In this document: positions 1 through 3,798 of the stretch, one piece after another
Layout: every line of letters begins with the position of its first letter
Numbering within the stretch: position 1 is the first letter of the stretch
Assembly: GCA_024277835.1 (NCBI GenBank)
Contig: JAJRUK010000370.1
Coordinates: forward strand, 1 to 5,101
DNA length: 5,101 nucleotides
Direction of reading: 5' to 3'
From: Planctomycetota bacterium
GTDB lineage: Bacteria; Planctomycetota; Phycisphaerae; UBA1845
Made by a program: the position numbers and the translations under genes
Notes under the pieces: generated by a model
Seen by the model: the letters and a program-made list of their open reading frames with translations, nothing else
Told to the model about the DNA's origin: nothing
Databases searched by the model: none

Positions 1-45
1 CATCGCAACCGCCGCCAACATCCCTGCTTTTTTCGTCGTTGTCAT
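1..45 (-). CDS. Start of a putative exported protein (partial, 15 codons)
   Basis: An ATG at 43-45 opens a frame reading MTTTKKAGMLAAVAM before the window ends. The two lysines followed by an Ala/Val/Leu/Met run look like the n-region and beginning of the h-region of a Sec signal peptide, so the product is probably exported or membrane-bound. The start is supported by GAGG eight bases upstream (54-57), a better ribosome binding site than those of the importer genes. The gene lies 165 bases downstream of the permease on the same strand, so it may be a last member of the importer operon or have its own promoter (a weak candidate is at 71-99). The product cannot be named from 15 residues. An outer-membrane receptor or a secreted protein are both possible, and this is inference only. 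Confidence 0.6.
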   Translation of the reverse strand, partial: MTTTKKAGMLAAVAM

Positions 46-53
46 TGTGTTTT

Positions 54-57
54 CCTC
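54..57 (-). promoter_or_regulatory. Ribosome binding site of the exported-protein gene
   Basis: On the minus strand GAGG is followed by the eight-base spacer AAAACACA and then the ATG at 43-45. The spacing and A-rich spacer are good for a Shine-Dalgarno site. It fixes the start of a gene that is otherwise cut off after 15 codons. Confidence 0.6.
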
Positions 58-70
58 AAGAAGCTCACCC

Positions 71-99
71 AATACGCCATGTTCCGAACCACCCGTCAA
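71..99 (-). promoter_or_regulatory. Weak sigma-70-like promoter candidate
   Basis: On the minus strand TTGACG (94-99, five of six to the -35 consensus) is followed after 17 bases by CGTATT (71-76, only three of six to the -10 consensus). A transcript would begin near 64 and carry a short leader holding the GAGG site. The good -35, exact spacing and position make it plausible as the promoter of the gene starting at 45, but the -10 is poor and planctomycete promoters are not well defined. Confidence 0.22.
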
Positions 100-210
100 T
101 CGACCGCGCAGCGACCTCACGCCAACGCGCCGCGACGTCACCCCTACGACTCTCTGATTCGTCGAAAGTTAGCGGAAATTTTGGCAGCGCGGTCCGCGGA
201 ACATATTTTT

Positions 211-1359
211 TTACGACCCCAGCCTCCGACGAAGCAGAATCAGGAAAATAGGCACGCCAACAATCGCGGTTACAACGCCAATCGGCAGCGTTGCGCTGCC
301 CAGATGACGCCCCATCACCTCGCCAGCCACCCGCATCGACACCTGAGACGCCCAGTCGCACAAAATCAAAAACGCCCCGCCGATGATCGCTGAGGCTGGT
401 AATAGCACGCGACAATCGTTCCCCACAAGCAACCCCGCGATGTGCGGAACAACAAGCCCCACAAACCCGATCGGACCGCATTGGGCGACGATCGCAGCCG
501 TGGCTAAGCTGCACACGCCGACGCAGACTAGCTGCAACCACAGGACATTGACCCCGCGAGAGGTCGCCAGTTCATCGCCGAGTCGATACTGATTCAACGA
601 TCGCGAAACGAGCATCAAGACGATCCACGCGGGCACAATCATCGGAAAAAGCATCGCCCCTTCAACCGAACGCAACGGGTCCAGCGAGCCCATCATCCAA
701 CGAACAATCACAAACGTAACTCGCTCGTTGGAAATCGCCGTCACAAAAACCATCATCGCGGAACAAAACAGTCCCAGCGTCACCCCCGCAAGAAGAAGTT
801 CGTTCGACGTCAGTCGTCGCGACCCGCGAGCGATAAATAAAACCAAGAGCACAACACCCACTGCCCCGCCAAACGAAGCGATCGACATCATCGATACGCC
901 CGCAACAACGCCCATCCACCCAACCCGCAGCGCGATCAACGCCCCAAGCGAACCGCCGCTAGCGATCCCAAGCGTATAGGGCGTCGCAAGCGGGTTGCGA
1001 AACAAGACCTGAAACGTCGCCCCGCATAGCGCGAGCGTGATCCCGACCTGAAGCGCAAGCAAAGACCGCGCGAACCGCTGCGAAAACCCGATCGTCCTGG
1101 CGAGTACAACAAAACCATCACGCTCATCGCCTGAGATGACCCCATCCCCATCCAAATCGGCGAGCGCAGACCCGGCGAGCTGCTCTGTTGAAATCGTAAG
1201 TCCCAACTGTGCTCGCCACGCATCCCACCAACCAACCGACGAAGACTCCGTCCCGACACCCGGACTTGCAATCAAAAGCAAAACCAAGAACGCCAGCGCA
1301 CCCCCGAGGCGAACGGCATACCGTTTCATGCCAACTTGGTTCGCTGCGGAAGCGGTCAC
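211..1359 (-). CDS. FecCD/BtuC-type ABC importer permease with an EF-hand insertion
   Basis: This is the inner-membrane channel subunit of a class III (cobalamin/heme/ferric-siderophore) importer, about 382 residues, working as a dimer with the ATPase encoded just upstream. Family hallmarks seen, numbered from the chosen start: FRNPLATP near 120-127, GPIGFVGLVVPH at 295-306 and LPIGVVTAIVGVP near 358-370, with about ten hydrophobic helices. The GTG at 1357-1359 is chosen because it overlaps the ATPase stop as GTGA, the usual sign of translational coupling. An ATG at 1402-1404 would add 15 arginine-rich residues and a longer overlap, and an ATG at 1327-1329 begins just before helix 1. Oddities: the periplasmic segment between helices 1 and 2 is about 25-30 residues longer than in BtuC and holds a perfect EF-hand loop (68-79). 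The usual Arg in PHxxR is Gly309, and the usual Glu of the late ELPxG motif is Thr357. The family is certain; the substrate is not. Confidence 0.93.
   Translation of the reverse strand: MTASAANQVGMKRYAVRLGGALAFLVLLLIASPGVGTESSSVGWWDAWRAQLGLTISTEQLAGSALADLDGDGVISGDERDGFVVLARTIGFSQRFARSLLALQVGITLALCGATFQVLFRNPLATPYTLGIASGGSLGALIALRVGWMGVVAGVSMMSIASFGGAVGVVLLVLFIARGSRRLTSNELLLAGVTLGLFCSAMMVFVTAISNERVTFVIVRWMMGSLDPLRSVEGAMLFPMIVPAWIVLMLVSRSLNQYRLGDELATSRGVNVLWLQLVCVGVCSLATAAIVAQCGPIGFVGLVVPHIAGLLVGNDCRVLLPASAIIGGAFLILCDWASQVSMRVAGEVMGRHLGSATLPIGVVTAIVGVPIFLILLRRRLGS
1123..1158 (-). other. EF-hand calcium-binding loop encoded within the permease
   Basis: The twelve residues DLDGDGVISGDE match the canonical EF-hand loop: Asp at 1, 3 and 5, Gly at 6, Ile at 8, Ser at 9 and Glu at 12. 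They are residues 68-79 of the permease counted from the GTG start. Flanking segments (EQLAGSALA before, RDGFVVLARTIGF after) could form the entering and leaving helices. The loop lies between transmembrane helices 1 and 2, a periplasmic segment in BtuC. Such loops are normally found in calmodulin-like and dockerin-like proteins, not in FecCD permeases. Calcium binding is inferred from the motif only. Confidence 0.8.
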
Positions 1360-2156
1360 GAAGTTCCCCCGTCCGCGTCGCGCTTTGACACGGGAAAAAC
1401 CCATCGTTGTTCCGTATCCCCGACGCGCGCCTCGGCGAGCTTCACTCCGTAGACCGGTTCCAACCGCTCCGGCGAAAGCACCTCCGCCGGTGCTCCACTC
1501 GCAACAACCTTGCCCTCATGCAGCAAGAGAACGTGCGTGCAGTAATTCGCGGCGAGGTTGACATCATGTGTCACAACGACCACGGCCCGGTCATCACGAC
1601 TCGCCGTTTCCTTCAAAATCGAAAAAATCGAAATCTGGTGCTGCAAGTCTAAAGACGCAGTCGGTTCGTCGAGTAGCAACAAGCCCGGCTCCTGCGCAAG
1701 GGCAGCTGCGAGATGCACACGCTGCGCTTCGCCGCCCGACAGCGTTGCCACCAACCGATCTGCAAAACAGAGCGTCTCGGTCCGCGTCATCGCCCGCTCC
1801 GCAATCGCAACATCGCCCGCCGATTCAAACAACCCCAACGAACGATGCGGAAACCGCCCCATCAACACCAACTCGCGAGCGTTGAAATCGTGACTCTGCG
1901 ACGTCGCCTGTGGCATGAACGCAACCCTCTTTGCACGACCTCGAACCCCGACGCGCGAAAGCTTAACCCCATCAAGCGAGATTCGACCCGAACGCGGCTT
2001 ATGCAGACCCGCCATCAACCGAAGCAGCGTACTCTTCCCCGCGCCGTTGGGACCAACGATCGCCCAGCACTCGCCCGGACAAACCGAAAGCGAAACAGGC
2101 CCCAGGAAGTCCGGTCGCGACTTGAAACCGAATCGTACGTCATCGAGTTGGAGCAT
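1356..2156 (-). CDS. ABC importer ATPase, FecE/BtuD/HmuV type
   Basis: This is the cytoplasmic ATPase subunit (266 residues, usual length for the family) that drives the importer. The core elements are intact: Walker A GPNGAGKST at 35-43, Q-loop Gln83 in FMPQ, signature LSGGEAQRV at 139-147, Walker B LLLLDEP at 159-165, D-loop SLD at 168-170 and H-loop His197 in VTHD. The region between Q-loop and signature contains ELVLMGRFPH, typical of ATPases that pair with FecCD permeases. The start is the ATG at 2154-2156, directly before the MLQLDDVRFGF strand where such ATPases begin. No Shine-Dalgarno sequence is visible before it. The stop overlaps the permease start (GTGA). A 151-base gap with a large hairpin separates it from the upstream binding-protein gene. 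BtuD, HmuV and FecE cannot be told apart by motifs alone. Confidence 0.95.
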   Translation of the reverse strand: MLQLDDVRFGFKSRPDFLGPVSLSVCPGECWAIVGPNGAGKSTLLRLMAGLHKPRSGRISLDGVKLSRVGVRGRAKRVAFMPQATSQSHDFNARELVLMGRFPHRSLGLFESAGDVAIAERAMTRTETLCFADRLVATLSGGEAQRVHLAAALAQEPGLLLLDEPTASLDLQHQISIFSILKETASRDDRAVVVVTHDVNLAANYCTHVLLLHEGKVVASGAPAEVLSPERLEPVYGVKLAEARVGDTEQRWVFPVSKRDADGGTS

Positions 2157-2180
2157 TGGAGATTATTCTAGACTAACGGT

Positions 2181-2200
2181 GAAACGTTTCTCAGCGAGAA
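2181..2200. repeat. Two overlapping short inverted repeats before the ATPase gene
   Basis: GAAACGTTTC (2181-2190) is a perfect 10-bp palindrome. TTCTC-AGC-GAGAA (2188-2200) is a perfect 5-bp inverted repeat with a three-base loop that shares TTC with the palindrome, so the two could not form together in one RNA. They lie 25-44 bases upstream of the ATPase start. They could be an operator or part of the leader structure. Both are short, so chance is a real alternative. Confidence 0.35.
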
Positions 2201-2202
2201 CC

Positions 2203-2292
2203 GAGCCGCGCCCGTAAGGAAGCGACTTCTTGCAATGCCCACGCACTTGCAACGCGGACTATTCGACCATCGCTCCCTCACGGTCGCGGCTC
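2203..2292 (-). repeat. Long imperfect inverted repeat between binding-protein and ATPase genes
   Basis: The arms 2203-2225 and 2270-2292 are inverted copies matching at 20 of 23 positions, separated by 44 bases. Of the three differences, two are transitions that give G-U pairs when read from the minus strand and C-A mismatches when read from the plus strand. In the operon transcript 22 of 23 positions can therefore pair, leaving a single A-G mismatch. It starts 15 bases after the binding-protein stop codon. No U-run follows on either side, so it is not a classic intrinsic terminator. It could be an mRNA-stabilising intergenic hairpin (like the REP element between malE and malF), a miniature mobile element, or both. 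Confidence 0.75.
2230..2252 (-). other. Nested hairpin inside the long inverted repeat
   Basis: Minus-strand sequence TTGCAA-G-TGC-GTGG-GCA-TTGCAA can fold into a nine-pair stem with one bulged G and a GTGG tetraloop. It sits in the 44-base centre between the 23-base arms, so the whole spans a two-tier stem. TTGCAA is itself palindromic, so it could also act as a pair of direct repeats 17 bases apart. Confidence 0.5.
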
Positions 2293-2307
2293 TGTTAGAA
2301 CGCCGAT

Positions 2308-3243
2308 CTAACCGCCGTCGATCGTATCGGGATGCAGAATCTTCGCCACCTTCTCGATGACATTCACGATTCGCGGCGAGGGGATCAGCGAATGATCGTC
2401 GGTCACGAAGTAAATGCGCTTCGCAGAAACCGCTGGCAGGGGTCCAAGGTCACGCCACTGCTGACGCATTGTCTTCGCAAGCTCAGGCGTCATCTCAACC
2501 TCAGGCAATAACTCAATAATCACCGCAGGCCTCGATGCGATGATCGACTCGCCCGTCACTTGCGGATAGGTCATCTCTACATCGCCGAAGACGTTCACCC
2601 CGCCAGCGATCTCGATCATCTCATGCAAGAATGTGCCCCGCCCCACCGTCAAGATATTCGCAAGGCGCTGTGGCTGACGCATGACGGTGAGGAACACGCG
2701 AGGCTTACCGCGACCGGCGACGCGTTTGCGAATCGCCGACAGCTTCCCGCGAAAATCCGCAACGATTTCCAGCGCCGCCTCGTCTCGCCCGAGCATCGCC
2801 CCTAGTTCGCGAACGGTTTTCTCGATCCCCGCCAGCGAATCTGCCTCGTCATGATAGACGCGCACGCCGAGCTTTTCGCACAGCGTCTCGATCGAATCGC
2901 TTCGCCCCCGCATCACGAGAAGGTCAGGCCGCAGCGCCGCCATTTTTTCCAGATCAGGATCAAACAACCCGCCAACGCGAGGCTTCGTACCAAGCTCCGG
3001 GGGATACAAACAAAACTTGCTCACTCCAACGATCGCGTCGCACGCACCGAGTGCGCAAATGATCTCCGCGGAGTTGGGGCCAATTGCGATGATGCGGACA
3101 GGAATCTTCTCATGGGGTTCCGCGTGCTCTCCTGCGCCACCGCATGCATGAACGCGAGCCGACCAAGCACCCGCAAACGCAAAGAAACAAACGGTCGCCA
3201 ATAACAATCGTAGGGCAGGCACCGCCCGCCTAGTCTTCATCAT
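2308..3243 (-). CDS. btuF: BtuF-like periplasmic substrate-binding protein
   Basis: This is a class III solute-binding protein of 311 residues that captures the substrate in the periplasm and delivers it to the permease. The N-terminus is a signal peptide: MMKTRR, a hydrophobic run at about 11-28, then VHA-C at 31-34. The mature part has two lobes. Family motifs include GVSKFCLYPPE (73-83), RVGGLFDPDLEKMAALRPDLLV (split around 89-110), TYPQVTGESIIASRP (225-239; BtuF has WPQVSREQVLARSP) and SPRIVNVI near 289-296 (BtuF SPRI). The start is taken at the first of two tandem ATGs (3241-3243); an ATG at 3310-3312 would put 23 non-signal residues first and overlap the upstream gene. No clear Shine-Dalgarno is seen. 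The sequence favours corrinoid binding, but heme or siderophore-binding relatives share this fold. The cysteine at the cleavage point allows a lipoprotein reading, though His32 is unusual in a lipobox. Confidence 0.9.
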   Translation of the reverse strand: MMKTRRAVPALRLLLATVCFFAFAGAWSARVHACGGAGEHAEPHEKIPVRIIAIGPNSAEIICALGACDAIVGVSKFCLYPPELGTKPRVGGLFDPDLEKMAALRPDLLVMRGRSDSIETLCEKLGVRVYHDEADSLAGIEKTVRELGAMLGRDEAALEIVADFRGKLSAIRKRVAGRGKPRVFLTVMRQPQRLANILTVGRGTFLHEMIEIAGGVNVFGDVEMTYPQVTGESIIASRPAVIIELLPEVEMTPELAKTMRQQWRDLGPLPAVSAKRIYFVTDDHSLIPSPRIVNVIEKVAKILHPDTIDGG

Positions 3244-3270
3244 CTTGTCGATGGTATGGAATGAACCGCG

Positions 3271-3287
3271 CCGTGCAACCTGCACGG
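3271..3287. promoter_or_regulatory. Perfect 7-bp inverted repeat upstream of the binding-protein gene
   Basis: CCGTGCA-ACC-TGCACGG is a perfect inverted repeat with a three-base centre. It sits in the 50-base gap between the zinc-ribbon gene stop (3294) and the binding-protein start (3243). It may be a repressor site or an mRNA hairpin. No T-run follows in either direction, which argues against an intrinsic terminator. Confidence 0.45.
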
Positions 3288-3293
3288 AAGATA

Positions 3294-3779
3294 TCAAATT
3301 GTATTCCCACACTCAGGACATGTACCCGACGTGTTCCCGGTTAGATTGTATCCGCAGTTCTCACAAGACCCGAGTGGAACGGGCTGGCTGCGCTTCCGCA
3401 ACGCCCAAGCGAGAAGTACCAACGCCACCAGCGGAAGCCATAGCGGAATCACGAAACACGAGGCTAAGATATCTGTGGCAGGGTCATACTGAAAATGCCA
3501 GTTCGGAGGCCACGCCTGACACTGAAACCACCAGTCCGAAGGCCTTGGCTGAATGTAATGTATAAGATCTACTCTAAGTGGACCCTGTGCTCGTGGGTGG
3601 CGGCCGAAAGCGATCCCGCCCCACTTGATGAAGCCCCAGTGGTGTCCGCAGGTCCAGATGAGACACCACCAGAGGCTCGCGACGAAAACCGCCAGTAGTA
3701 CGCACATCGTCGCGATGACCGCTCGAAAGGACAGAAGAGTCCGACGTCGGCGCGTTAGCGGGGTCCTAGATCCTTCCAA
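3294..3779 (-). CDS. Two-helix membrane protein with C-terminal zinc ribbon
   Basis: A 161-residue protein of unknown function. A basic N-terminus (TRRRRT) precedes transmembrane helix 1 at about 19-42. A Trp-rich middle segment (43-105) comes next, then helix 2 at about 107-127. A cytoplasmic-looking RKR motif leads to a four-cysteine zinc ribbon at 139-157, with Cys139, Cys142, Cys154 and Cys157 (CX2C-X11-CX2C, ending CPECG). This architecture, with the zinc ribbon last, is common among planctomycete hypothetical proteins as I recall them, and I know no assigned role. The start is TTG (3777-3779): the next in-frame ATG (codon 25) lies inside helix 1, a stop lies six codons upstream, and GAGG sits eight bases before the TTG. 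The gene begins 19 bases after the propeller gene and ends 50 bases before the binding-protein start, so co-transcription is possible. A role in transport is not shown. Confidence 0.82.
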   Translation of the reverse strand: MEGSRTPLTRRRRTLLSFRAVIATMCVLLAVFVASLWWCLIWTCGHHWGFIKWGGIAFGRHPRAQGPLRVDLIHYIQPRPSDWWFQCQAWPPNWHFQYDPATDILASCFVIPLWLPLVALVLLAWALRKRSQPVPLGSCENCGYNLTGNTSGTCPECGNTI

Positions 3780-3787
3780 CTCCCTCG

Positions 3788-3791
3788 CCTC
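3788..3791 (-). promoter_or_regulatory. Ribosome binding site supporting a TTG start
   Basis: On the minus strand GAGG is followed by an eight-base spacer and the TTG at 3777-3779. Since no ATG or GTG exists between the upstream in-frame stop (3795-3797) and helix 1 of the protein, this site decides in favour of the TTG start. Confidence 0.5.
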
Positions 3792-3798
3792 TCTTCAG

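Noticed and set aside
193..200. TCCGCGGA palindrome shortly after the permease stop, considered as a terminator.
   Set aside because: The possible stems have loops of one or no bases and no T-run follows on the minus strand, so it is not a convincing terminator.
1136..2217. Several open frames of 80-150 codons on the plus strand opposite the permease and ATPase genes.
   Set aside because: They are antisense to genes with clear protein families, have Arg/Pro/Thr-rich low-complexity translations and no recognisable domains.
2203..2292. Reading the long inverted repeat as an intrinsic terminator of the binding-protein gene.
   Set aside because: No run of U follows the stem in the minus-strand transcript, and the downstream ATPase gene has no clear promoter of its own, so full termination here is unlikely.
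2454..2460. GCCACTG, the core of the B12 box of cobalamin riboswitches, on the plus strand.
   Set aside because: It lies inside the binding-protein coding region, antisense to it, without the rest of the conserved box or leader. No such box is found in the gaps 2157-2307 or 3244-3293 on the operon strand.
3244..3312. Upstream ATG at 3310-3312 as the start of the binding protein.
   Set aside because: It would place 23 polar and mixed residues in front of a well-formed signal peptide and overlap the preceding gene. The tandem ATGs at 3238-3243 begin the signal peptide directly.
3294..3779. Possible foreign origin of the zinc-ribbon gene because its DNA looks less GC-rich.
   Set aside because: Counting 3301-3720 gives about 57% GC, within the range of sampled neighbouring stretches (57-70%), so there is no clear composition break.
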